64,000 bases of DNA from positions 62,001-126,000 of the forward strand of contig SVEL01000002.1 of the NCBI GenBank assembly GCA_015057425.1, given 5' to 3'. The notes beneath the pieces were generated by a model, which saw only the letters and a list, made by a program, of their open reading frames with translations, made no database searches and was not told where the DNA came from. The DNA comes from Lachnospiraceae bacterium. GTDB taxonomy: Bacteria > Bacillota > Clostridia > Lachnospirales > Lachnospiraceae. Below are positions 10,136 to 18,367 of this stretch, piece by piece; positions within the stretch are counted from its first letter, which is position 1; each line of letters opens with the position of its first letter. The translations under genes and the position numbers were made by a program.

Positions 10136-11236
10136 TTAGTAGTTGTATGATAATGATGTCAGATACCATGTGTCATCCTTTAACACAAAGTAAAATTTAA
10201 AGTCACCCTTTTCTGTCGGATCATCTAAATCACTATAATTCTTAAATACAATATCTACTACATATTTCACATCACAAGAGAAACAGTCATCTCCATAAAC
10301 CTGAAAATTATCATAACTCTTTTCCGTAAACTCATAACTTTTGATTTTCGGATACCAACCTGTAGTCGCACTCTTAATTGATGTATATAAATCAGAATTC
10401 TTCATAACATATGGAAGTATTTTCTTCTGAACATTAATAAAGTTCTTAGCATATGCAACAGCAACTTTATCTACATATTCTGTCATCTCTGTTACAAAAT
10501 CATCTGATGCACCAAATGTTCCGCTATATACACCGTCTGTTTCAGTAAGAACCATCTCTTCTTCAAAAAGCACAGCCTTAACTTCCGGTATTTCAAGAAG
10601 CCCTGTTATTTCATAAGTAACCATAGTCGGAACCTTTGCCATATATTCTGCAACTGCACTAAGTTCTTCTATATCATTGTTTTCAACAATATAATCAGAT
10701 GAAACTTCAACACCGTTGACAGTAACTTTTGCTTCTGACGGGACCTTAACTTTAACTGATGATGTAGATATAAGTTCTTTGTAATAATTTTCAACACTTA
10801 TCGAACCAAATTCCCACATTTTAAAGTTAGAGTCATTTCTTTTATTTGATACAAGAGTTATCTCTGCTATCTTTTTATCATCAGCCTTTATAACATAAGC
10901 AGGTGATTTGTCCGTATAATCCTTTGACTTAATTATACTAACCTTCTTATCTTTAATGTAATTCTTATATACTTCAAGAAGGTAGCTGTCAGCATTTATT
11001 TTACCTGTTTCAAACGGTGATACCTGATATGCTTCTACCCCTTTAAAGTACATATCGATATTTCCGTCCTGGATATTTTCCGCAATTTCTTCTATTTCGT
11101 GTATAGGCATTGATTTCTCGTAATCTCCTATGAAATCCCAGAAAAACTTAAGTCCTGCCACAATAAGCACTGCTGCAATAACCGTATATATAAGAAGTCC
11201 CAACTTAAATGTAAACTTAAACTTTCTATCTTTCAT
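10136..11236 (-). CDS. Membrane-anchored extracytoplasmic protein of unknown function
   Basis: 366 residues. A basic N terminus and one transmembrane helix (about 12-32) precede a hydrophilic exported region rich in beta-strand-like patterns. Residues about 155-240 (VPSEAKVTVNGVEVSSDYI...) look like a small beta domain similar to those in peptidoglycan-associated anchors. The C-terminal part (about 255-366) has an NTF2-like flavour (WYPKIKSYEF...DDTWYLTSL). I do not recognise a named family. It lies between the phosphodiester-glycosidase-like gene and the chemoreceptor-PilZ gene with 27-base gaps, so a cell-envelope role coupled to them is plausible. Confidence 0.75.
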   Translation of the reverse strand: MKDRKFKFTFKLGLLIYTVIAAVLIVAGLKFFWDFIGDYEKSMPIHEIEEIAENIQDGNIDMYFKGVEAYQVSPFETGKINADSYLLEVYKNYIKDKKVSIIKSKDYTDKSPAYVIKADDKKIAEITLVSNKRNDSNFKMWEFGSISVENYYKELISTSSVKVKVPSEAKVTVNGVEVSSDYIVENNDIEELSAVAEYMAKVPTMVTYEITGLLEIPEVKAVLFEEEMVLTETDGVYSGTFGASDDFVTEMTEYVDKVAVAYAKNFINVQKKILPYVMKNSDLYTSIKSATTGWYPKIKSYEFTEKSYDNFQVYGDDCFSCDVKYVVDIVFKNYSDLDDPTEKGDFKFYFVLKDDTWYLTSLSYNY

Positions 11237-11263
11237 GTCTATAATTCCTCCGCAAACTGCATA

Positions 11264-12445
11264 CTATTCTGCTTCTGTAGCATCTGCAACGAGTGGTGCC
11301 ACAAGGAAAGCTGTAGGACATCTTCTTGGTCCTGTTGGTGAATATGGGCTGTTAATTACTTCGCCTTCATAATACATCTGTGTAGATGTACCACCATCCA
11401 TAGCTGATGCATTATATGCACCATGTTCAAGCATTATATATGCAAGCTCTTCGAATGTTGCTCCGATACTGTTAGCCTGACGTCCGTCTACTACCAAAAG
11501 AAGTACGGCTCCGTCTTTTCTCTGTCCAATGGCTGTTCTTGGATTTTTCCCTCCACCGTAAACTGATGTATCAGGAACAGTAAGTGTCTCTCCGTTAAGA
11601 ACAAGGAACGGACCTGTTTCCCATTTGGTATGGACAGCATCTCTTACACCCATCTCAATAGCTGCTTTTGCAGTCATCTTACCAATTACAAACTTGTTTT
11701 CATAGGTAAATCCTGAGATGTTGTATGTTTTATTCATTGAACCGAATGTCAGTTTTCCATCCTGGATAACACATCCTACAGGAAGCGCCGTATAAGCCTT
11801 AGAACCTATGTCATAAAACTCGCCGCCGTTAATACCTGCTATTGCTCCGTACCTGTCTGCAATTTCTGAAACAACCATTCCTTTACCTTCTTTAAACTCT
11901 GGAACAGTTCCTACAAACACACGTGACGGATCCTTAACTATAATCATTTTGCCTCTGTATGTTGCACCTTTAATGTCTATAACTTCTATATCAGGTGTTG
12001 TATCATCTGTATTATCATCACCATTATTACCCGGAATTATAATATCATCAGGATTTGATACAGTACCTTCATCAACTTCTACAATACCTCTGCTGCTTAT
12101 AATCTTAGTAATTTCTTCCTTTGATAAGTATAAATGTGCAACCCAGCCCATGGCACTTGTCTCTTTAACAGAACAAACAAACTGATTCTTTGCCGTTTCT
12201 GATGGACCTTTTACCAACACATAACATACTCCGTAAAGTGCTCCTACTATAAGAAGCAACGTTACACCTATAACAGCCAATGCACGAAGCAAAATCTTTA
12301 CTGCTTTTGGCTTTCTTTTCTTTTCTTTTTTTACTTTGTTTTCTGCTGCAGACTTAATATCTTCATCAAATGAAACTTTGACTTTCTCATTCGACTTAAC
12401 ATCTTTATCATCATCTGAAATTATTTCAAAAATATCGTCGTTCAT
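11264..12445 (-). CDS. Phosphodiester glycosidase (NAGPA-domain) exoprotein
   Basis: The start was placed at ATG 12445 (MNDDIFEII) because GGAG lies 6 bases upstream; an in-frame ATG at 12457 would overlap that RBS. Length is 393 residues. A charged cytoplasmic segment is followed by one transmembrane helix (about 48-72), then an exported C-terminal domain of the NAGPA/DUF2233 type. Typical motifs are AGINGGEFYD, NPRTAIGQRKDGAVLLLVVDGR and SAMDGGTSTQMYYEG with PRRCPTAFLV at the end. Relatives remove GlcNAc from phosphodiesters or act on exopolysaccharide and teichoic acid-like phosphodiesters; the substrate here is unknown. It is the first gene of a five-gene operon. Confidence 0.85.
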   Translation of the reverse strand: MNDDIFEIISDDDKDVKSNEKVKVSFDEDIKSAAENKVKKEKKRKPKAVKILLRALAVIGVTLLLIVGALYGVCYVLVKGPSETAKNQFVCSVKETSAMGWVAHLYLSKEEITKIISSRGIVEVDEGTVSNPDDIIIPGNNGDDNTDDTTPDIEVIDIKGATYRGKMIIVKDPSRVFVGTVPEFKEGKGMVVSEIADRYGAIAGINGGEFYDIGSKAYTALPVGCVIQDGKLTFGSMNKTYNISGFTYENKFVIGKMTAKAAIEMGVRDAVHTKWETGPFLVLNGETLTVPDTSVYGGGKNPRTAIGQRKDGAVLLLVVDGRQANSIGATFEELAYIMLEHGAYNASAMDGGTSTQMYYEGEVINSPYSPTGPRRCPTAFLVAPLVADATEAE

Positions 12446-12508
12446 TTTAATCTCCATTCTTTATCTTTATAAATGGGTACACTTACCCAAACTAAACTAT
12501 CATCTTAC

Positions 12509-12537
12509 ATTTTAATCTATTTTCACTCTTATTACAA
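12509..12537 (-). promoter_or_regulatory. Candidate promoter of the 12445-5097 operon
   Basis: Minus-strand TTGTAA (12532-12537) and TAAAAT (12509-12514) are separated by 17 bases, about 65 bases before the first gene. A short hairpin GGGTA-AGTG-TACCC lies in the leader near 12475-12488. The -10 match is moderate. Confidence 0.45.
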
Positions 12538-12593
12538 GCTTTTTCAACATTTTCTTCGATTAATTACGGAACTTTTCAAATTAAATTAATCCA

Positions 12594-12622
12594 TTGATTG
12601 TTTATGCCGTTTATGCTATAAT
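12594..12622 (+). promoter_or_regulatory. Promoter of degV
   Basis: TTGATT (12594-12599), 17-base spacer and a perfect TATAAT (12617-12622), 36 bases before the start codon. RBS AGAGAGGG precedes the ATG by about 6 bases. It is divergent from the operon promoter at 12509-12537. Confidence 0.65.
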
Positions 12623-12658
12623 CGAAAGCGATTTGGATTTAAAAAGAGAGGGTTTTTT

Positions 12659-13546
12659 ATGAGAGATTTTTGTATTACAACAGATTCTAATTCTGATCTT
12701 CCGCAGGAATACATAAATAAGCTTGGAACTATTATTATTCCACAGTATTATTCTTTTGGTGACACAGTTTACGGAGACAAATTAAATATGGCTCCCGCTG
12801 AATTTTACGAGCGTATGAGCAAAGGTGAACTTCCACAGTCTCAGGCAAACAATCCTGCCGTTATTGAAGACAAGTTCCGCTCTGTATTGGACAAAGACAT
12901 GGATATTATTCATATAGGTTTCTCTTCTGCGCTCAGTGGAAGTTATAACAACGTGTGTATGGTAGCAAGAGAACTTTCTGATGAATATGCAGATTCAAAA
13001 ATTACAGTTATTGATTCATTAAACGTTTCATTAGGGGAAACTGTTATGGTTATTAAAGCTAATGAGATGAAAGCAAATGGCAGTTCATATGAAGAAATAG
13101 TTAATTTCCTTGAAGATTTCAAAAATCATATTAATGTTCAATTTACAGTTGATGATTTATTCCACTTACAAAGAGGCGGACGTGTAGGCAAGGCTACTGC
13201 CATTATCGGTAGTGCACTTAACTTAAAGCCTTTCCTTTATGTAAATAATGAAGGTAGTCTTACATCAGACGGAACAGCTCGCGGAAGAGTAAAATCCATC
13301 CGTACACTTGTAGACAGAATGCTTGCAACAACAGATGAAAAAACAGACTATTCTGTTCCTGTAGGTATTGTACATGGCAACTGTATTGCAGATGCTGATA
13401 CTTTGGCAAATATAGTTCGTGAAAAAACAAAATTCACAAACATCATTATCAATGATATCAGTCCAAGTATAGGAACACATGCCGGTCCGGGAGCATTAGG
13501 TCTTATATATTACGGTAACCTTAAGCAGGGACCAAAGGAAGCTTAA
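12659..13546 (+). CDS. DegV-family fatty-acid-binding protein
   Basis: 295 residues, full length for the family. The N terminus CITTDSNSDLP is the usual DegV (T-D-S-x-x-D-L) signature. IGFSSALSGSYNN carries the Ser-containing ligand loop, and FQ-F-x-VDDL-x-x-LQRGGRVGK is the conserved central motif. GTHAGPGALG near the C terminus is also typical. DegV proteins bind a fatty acid; several act as FakB subunits that present fatty acid to the kinase FakA for phosphorylation, but no fakA is in the window. The gene is monocistronic, with its own promoter and terminator. Confidence 0.93.
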   Translation: MRDFCITTDSNSDLPQEYINKLGTIIIPQYYSFGDTVYGDKLNMAPAEFYERMSKGELPQSQANNPAVIEDKFRSVLDKDMDIIHIGFSSALSGSYNNVCMVARELSDEYADSKITVIDSLNVSLGETVMVIKANEMKANGSSYEEIVNFLEDFKNHINVQFTVDDLFHLQRGGRVGKATAIIGSALNLKPFLYVNNEGSLTSDGTARGRVKSIRTLVDRMLATTDEKTDYSVPVGIVHGNCIADADTLANIVREKTKFTNIIINDISPSIGTHAGPGALGLIYYGNLKQGPKEA

Positions 13547-13568
13547 TGATAACTATATATACTCTAAT

Positions 13569-13605
13569 AAAAAAGCTTTGCGCATAAAAACGCAAAGCTT
13601 TTTAT
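13569..13605. terminator. Bidirectional terminator between degV and the opp operon
   Basis: A perfect 13-base stem, AAAAAGCTTTGCG (13570-13582) with CGCAAAGCTTTTT (13591-13603), has T-runs on both strands. It ends degV on the plus strand and the 16-kb operon on the minus strand. Confidence 0.92.
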
Positions 13606-13856
13606 TACATAATAACAAACAAAACTGTCAACAAAAGATATAATATTATTATAAATCCGATAGTTACAAACATAGGCAATATCATCATTCGTACGGCCGA
13701 CCAATATGTCTTCCATATTGCCCTGCCTCTGAACGGCTGTTTTACTTTAGGCGCACTATATATAAGCGGTCTTCTTGATATTCCCGACATATCTGCTATA
13801 GTTCTTCCATCGTCTATATATTTTATCTTCTCTTTTTTCTTCTTTTTATCGCTCAT
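13605..13856 (-). CDS. Small basic single-pass membrane protein, unknown function
   Basis: 83 residues. A lysine-rich N terminus (MSDKKKKKEK) and a basic linker lead to one C-terminal transmembrane segment (about 55-81), giving an N-in topology. No family was recognised. It is the last gene of the protease-opp operon, 18 bases after oppF, and the terminator follows at once. Its position suggests an accessory role in transporter assembly or regulation, but this is inference. Confidence 0.6.
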   Translation of the reverse strand: MSDKKKKKEKIKYIDDGRTIADMSGISRRPLIYSAPKVKQPFRGRAIWKTYWSAVRMMILPMFVTIGFIIILYLLLTVLFVIM

Positions 13857-13874
13857 AGTTATTCCTCTAAACCA

Positions 13875-15038
13875 CTACTCTTCAAGAAGGTGACATGCAG
13901 CAAAGTGTCCTTCACCATACTCTTTATACTCAGGAGTTATATGCTTGCATATCTCCTTAGCATAAGGACAACGTGTATGGAAACGACATCCCTTTGGCGG
14001 ATTTGCAGGAGATGGTATATCTCCGTTAAGAATCACTCTGTTCATCTTAATATCAGGATCCGGTTGAGGTATAGCTGAGAACAACGCTTTAGTATATGGA
14101 TGTAAAGGATTATCAAAAATATCCTTTTTATTACCAAATTCCATCATTGAACCAAGGTACATAACACCTATCTTATCAGATATAAACTTAACTACTGATA
14201 AGTCATGAGAGATAAATACGTATGCAAGATTCATATCCTGCTGTAATTTCTTTAAAAGATTAATAATCTGGGCCTGAATTGACACGTCAAGGGCTGATAC
14301 AGGCTCATCACAAATAACAAGGCTCGGATTAACCGAAAGTGCTCTTGCTATACAAATTCTCTGTCTCTGTCCACCTGAGAATTCATGTGGATATCTTTCA
14401 TAATAATAATCTCTCAAACCACATTTATCCATAAGATCAAGAACATAATCCTTGATTTCATTCTTTGGAACAATTTTGTGAACCTCAACTGACTCTGAAA
14501 GAATACCGCCTACTGTACTTCTTGGTGGAAGTGATGAATACGGATCCTGGAAAATAATCTGCATTTTCTTACGTATCTCACGCATTTTTGCAGAATTATA
14601 ATCTGTAATATCCTGACCTTCAAAAATAATTCTTCCAAGAGTAGGCTCATGAAGTTTAAGTATCGCTCTACCAAGTGTTGTCTTACCACAACCTGATTCA
14701 CCAACAATACCCAATGTCTCACCTGCTTTTAATTTAAACGAAACATCATCTACTGCTATAAGTTCAGATGTAACATTGCCGGTAAGTGTTTTCTTAAGCG
14801 GGAAACATTTACGAAGATGTCTTACCTCAAGTAATGCATCTTTATCATATGGTTTCTTTAAATCTTCAAGCGCCTTCTTTCTTCTGTTTTCAAGGTATCT
14901 TTTCATTTCTGCCTCATCATCATACGTAACAGCGGCAGTTTCATCACTAACTACATTTTCAGCAACAACTTCTTCGGCTGCTATATCTTCAGCAACATCT
15001 GTTGTTTCACTTACTAAATTCATATTTTCATCAGTCAT
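13875..15038 (-). CDS. oppF: Oligopeptide ABC transporter ATP-binding protein OppF
   Basis: 387 residues. An acidic low-complexity N-terminal extension (about 60 residues, rich in E, V and A) precedes the ABC domain. Walker A GESGCGKTT, Q-loop FQDPYSSLPP, signature FSGGQRQR, Walker B LVICDEP and switch His in FISHDLSV are all intact. The C-terminal oligopeptide-transporter extension has four cysteines (CRFHTRCPYAKEIC...) typical of the OppD/OppF/DppF family [4Fe-4S]-like region. Its start overlaps the oppD stop by 8 bases, implying translational coupling. It powers import with OppD. Confidence 0.93.
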   Translation of the reverse strand: MTDENMNLVSETTDVAEDIAAEEVVAENVVSDETAAVTYDDEAEMKRYLENRRKKALEDLKKPYDKDALLEVRHLRKCFPLKKTLTGNVTSELIAVDDVSFKLKAGETLGIVGESGCGKTTLGRAILKLHEPTLGRIIFEGQDITDYNSAKMREIRKKMQIIFQDPYSSLPPRSTVGGILSESVEVHKIVPKNEIKDYVLDLMDKCGLRDYYYERYPHEFSGGQRQRICIARALSVNPSLVICDEPVSALDVSIQAQIINLLKKLQQDMNLAYVFISHDLSVVKFISDKIGVMYLGSMMEFGNKKDIFDNPLHPYTKALFSAIPQPDPDIKMNRVILNGDIPSPANPPKGCRFHTRCPYAKEICKHITPEYKEYGEGHFAACHLLEE

Positions 15039-16203
15039 TTTTCTGTCCCTCTTCGTACAAATGACACGCTACAAAATGTGTCGGACTTACCTGAACCATT
15101 CCCGGATAGTCCCCTGAACACTTATTCACGCATTTTGAACATCTTTCCTTGAAATAACAGTGATTTGGCATATTTATCGGATTCGGTACATTGCCCGGAA
15201 TATTAAATAATGTATCACTGCTTGAATCCAATGTCGGCTTTGACTTCTGCAAGCCTATTGTGTAAGGATGCATCGGATTATGGAAAATTTCCGATACAGT
15301 TCCTTTTTCAATAACTCTTCCGGCGTACATAACTACAACATAATCAGCCATTTCTGCGATTATACCTAAGTCATGTGTAATAAGAAGAATTGAACCGTCA
15401 ATTTTTGTCTTCAAATCATTAAGAAGATCAAGTATCTGCGCCTGAATTGTAACATCAAGAGCAGTTGTAGGTTCATCGGCAATGATAAGTCTCGGATTAG
15501 CAGCAAGTGCCATAGCTATCATTACTCTCTGTCGCATACCACCTGAAAGTTCATGCGGAAATGCTGCATATACTCTTTCAGGCATAGCAATACCTACAAG
15601 ATTTAACATCTCTAAGGATCTTTCCTTAGCCATTTCCTTAGTTGCTTCCTCATTGTGGATAAATGTTACTTCATCAAGCTGTTGGCCTATTGTAAATACC
15701 GGATTAAGTGATGTCATAGGTTCCTGGAAAATCATGGCAATCTGATTACCGCGAATCTTATATACATCACTTATAGGCATTTTTGCGATATCATAAACCT
15801 TTTCCTCTCCATTTTCTTCTACGGCTTTAAAACGAATTTCACCTGAAAAAATCTGTCCTGTCGGTCCCTGTAAAAGTCGCATAACAGACATACTCGTTAC
15901 ACTCTTTCCGCATCCCGACTCGCCAACGATACCTACTGTCATATTTTTAGGCACATCTATAGATACACCGTTAACGGCTTTAACAACACCCTGTTCTGTA
16001 AAGAAATATGTGTGTAAATCATCTATTTCAAGAATGTTATCTTCATTCTTCATCTGTGTAAGATATTCTGATTCGTCTGCTTTACGATACTTATAAGCTT
16101 CTAAACGCTTCATTACCTTAGCATTTTCTTTGGCGATAGCACGAATTTCTTTACCGGAAAGGTAATTTCTTTTAGTTGATTTATTATCTTTCTTCAAACT
16201 CAT
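15031..16203 (-). CDS. oppD: Oligopeptide ABC transporter ATP-binding protein OppD
   Basis: 390 residues. A basic N-terminal extension of about 55 residues is followed by the ABC domain with Walker A GESGCGKSVT, Q-loop FQEPMTSLNP, signature LSGGMRQR, Walker B LIIADEPTTALD and LLITHDLG. The C-terminal extension holds cysteines in CYFKERCSKCVNKC. The N-terminal extension is longer than in the standard OppD. It lies 3 bases downstream of oppC and overlaps oppF. Confidence 0.93.
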   Translation of the reverse strand: MSLKKDNKSTKRNYLSGKEIRAIAKENAKVMKRLEAYKYRKADESEYLTQMKNEDNILEIDDLHTYFFTEQGVVKAVNGVSIDVPKNMTVGIVGESGCGKSVTSMSVMRLLQGPTGQIFSGEIRFKAVEENGEEKVYDIAKMPISDVYKIRGNQIAMIFQEPMTSLNPVFTIGQQLDEVTFIHNEEATKEMAKERSLEMLNLVGIAMPERVYAAFPHELSGGMRQRVMIAMALAANPRLIIADEPTTALDVTIQAQILDLLNDLKTKIDGSILLITHDLGIIAEMADYVVVMYAGRVIEKGTVSEIFHNPMHPYTIGLQKSKPTLDSSSDTLFNIPGNVPNPINMPNHCYFKERCSKCVNKCSGDYPGMVQVSPTHFVACHLYEEGQKND

Positions 16204-16206
16204 AGC

Positions 16207-17346
16207 TTATCTCCTCGCTTTCGGATCAAGAGCATCTCGCAAACCATCACCTACAAAGTTAAATCCTAAAACGGCTATAACTATACAAATACCTGCCGGT
16301 ACCCACACATAAAGATGATTCTGTAAAATATCCTGATTTGTTGAAATAATATTAATCATTGTACCCCATGCAGCATAAGGTGCCTTAACGCCAAGGTTCA
16401 AGTATGATAATGTTGCTTCATAAAGAATCATACTACCAAGACTCAAACTCATCTGAACGATTAACTGTGGCATAACGTTTGGTACAAGATGTTTAAAAAT
16501 CTTTCTTGGTGTTGAATATCCCATAGCTTCTGCAGCTACCATATATTCCTGTTCACGAAGTGAAAGTATCTGACCTCTTACAAGTCTGGCTGTGCCCGGC
16601 CATGATATAAATGTAAGATATATCATAAGCAGATAAATTCTGTATCGTGCATCAATTTCTGACGCATCAAGAATTGTACTTATAATAAGCAAAATAGGTA
16701 CACCCGGTAAACACATAAGCACATCACAAATTCTCATGATTATATTGTCGATAATTCCACCAAAATAACCTGCAACACCACCTAAGATAACACCAAATAC
16801 AGTAATAAGAATTACGGCAAGAAAACTTACTATAAGGGAAATTCTGCCACCATACATAAGTCTTACAAAAATATCGTAACCTTCGTTATCTGTACCCAAA
16901 AGATGTTTTGCACTTGGTGCCTGTAAAAAGTTATCCTTAAGAGTAGTTTCAATAGTCTGTACTAATGTATACTCTACTCCGTTGACTGTATATGTAACTT
17001 CTGATGTGGCATATTCTGTCTTACCACTTTCATCAAGTTCTGTTTCGCCCCATTTACCATCGTTTGGATCATATACAAGGGCTGTCATCGGATTACCGTC
17101 CTCATCATACATAACATTGCCTTCTGCATCTTTAAGCTGTGTTCTTTCAGCTGTATCTGCAACAAACAATGGTCCCACGAAACTGAAAAGGAATAATCCT
17201 ATAACCATAACCAAACCGATAATACTAAGCTTTGAACGGAAAAATCTTCTTACTACCATTCTTGTCGGTGACATAAGCTTAACATTTTTATCAAGAGGTG
17301 TTTCAATATTTTCTACAGTTTCCTGATTGTTCATATTATCTTCCAT
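16207..17346 (-). CDS. oppC: Oligopeptide ABC transporter permease OppC
   Basis: 379 residues. An N-terminal cytoplasmic segment leads to TM1 (about 38-60), then an unusually long extracytoplasmic region of about 100 residues rich in D, E, T and Y before the permease core. The core has the GTDNEGYDIFVRLMYGGRISL segment typical of DppC/OppC and the EAA-like loop EYMVAAEAMGYSTPRKIFKHLVPN. Five further helices follow. The long loop is a lineage-specific insertion that could contact the binding protein. It pairs with OppB (11-base gap). Confidence 0.93.
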   Translation of the reverse strand: MEDNMNNQETVENIETPLDKNVKLMSPTRMVVRRFFRSKLSIIGLVMVIGLFLFSFVGPLFVADTAERTQLKDAEGNVMYDEDGNPMTALVYDPNDGKWGETELDESGKTEYATSEVTYTVNGVEYTLVQTIETTLKDNFLQAPSAKHLLGTDNEGYDIFVRLMYGGRISLIVSFLAVILITVFGVILGGVAGYFGGIIDNIIMRICDVLMCLPGVPILLIISTILDASEIDARYRIYLLMIYLTFISWPGTARLVRGQILSLREQEYMVAAEAMGYSTPRKIFKHLVPNVMPQLIVQMSLSLGSMILYEATLSYLNLGVKAPYAAWGTMINIISTNQDILQNHLYVWVPAGICIVIAVLGFNFVGDGLRDALDPKARR

Positions 17347-17357
17347 ACGGCACCTCC

Positions 17358-18353
17358 TTACTCTAATTTTACTCTCGGGTCGACTACCGCATACATAAGG
17401 TCAGCTAACAATACACCTATTACACTTAAAAGTGCAAGGAACATATTGTAACCCATAATAAACGGAATATCACCACTGTTCATAGCCTGAAGTGCTATAT
17501 TACCGATACCCGGTAAGTCAAATACCTGCTCTGTAATAATCGCACCTGAGAACAATGATGGAAGAAGACCTGCCAAAGAGGTTACTAATGGTATCATTGT
17601 GTTTCTAAAAGCATGTTTATTAATAACTACACTTTCATCTAATCCTTTTGCACGTGCAGTACGGATATAATCAGAATTCATAACTTCAAGCATATTTGTT
17701 CTTGTCATTCTCATTCTTGCACCGATACTAAGGATAACTATTGTAAGTATAGGTATAAACATATGTCTTATGTAGTCAATTCCAAACTGTATAAACGAAT
17801 TATACGTCACAGTTGCATCTATAAGTCCCGATGCAGGGAATAGTCCGAGCTTAAGGGATAATACATCCTTAAGAACCTGACCAAAGAAGAATGATGGCAA
17901 TGAAATACCAATCATAACAAGGATTGTAACTACATAGTCACGGAAGCTGTACTGATGTGTAGCAGCTGTAATACCTAATGGTATTGCAATTAAAAATTCA
18001 AATACTGTTGCAATAAGAGATATTGCAAACGATATACCCATATGTTCCACGATAACTTCTGAAACCGGGATACCATACTTAAAGCTTGTACCAAGATCAA
18101 GTCTTAATAATGCTCCAAGCCAGCTGAAATATCCTTCAAGGATACCTTTAAAACTGTTATCACCTAATCCATACATCTTGTACATGGCATTAACTGTTTC
18201 TTCACTTACTGTTGCACCACCCTGATTGATGGCGTTGATTTTATCCTGGATAAAGTCAACAGGCATCAATCTGATAAGGAAGTAAATAATCATAGAAACA
18301 CCCATAAGTATGAACAAGGACATTATTAATCTTTTAAATATATATTTAATCAT
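17358..18353 (-). CDS. oppB: Oligopeptide ABC transporter permease OppB
   Basis: 331 residues with six transmembrane helices. The N terminus (IKYIFKRLIMSLFILMGVS) and the EAA loop DYIRTARAKGLDESVVINKHAFRN are characteristic of OppB/DppB. The GAIITEQVFDLPGIG motif near the C terminus is intact. It forms the membrane channel with OppC and lies 14 bases after oppA in the operon. Confidence 0.94.
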   Translation of the reverse strand: MIKYIFKRLIMSLFILMGVSMIIYFLIRLMPVDFIQDKINAINQGGATVSEETVNAMYKMYGLGDNSFKGILEGYFSWLGALLRLDLGTSFKYGIPVSEVIVEHMGISFAISLIATVFEFLIAIPLGITAATHQYSFRDYVVTILVMIGISLPSFFFGQVLKDVLSLKLGLFPASGLIDATVTYNSFIQFGIDYIRHMFIPILTIVILSIGARMRMTRTNMLEVMNSDYIRTARAKGLDESVVINKHAFRNTMIPLVTSLAGLLPSLFSGAIITEQVFDLPGIGNIALQAMNSGDIPFIMGYNMFLALLSVIGVLLADLMYAVVDPRVKLE

Positions 18354-18367
18354 AACTCTTCTCTCCT

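Noticed and set aside
13605..13856. Small membrane protein as chance frame
   Set aside because: Kept as a gene: spacing to oppF, basic-then-hydrophobic layout and position before the terminator favour a real gene.
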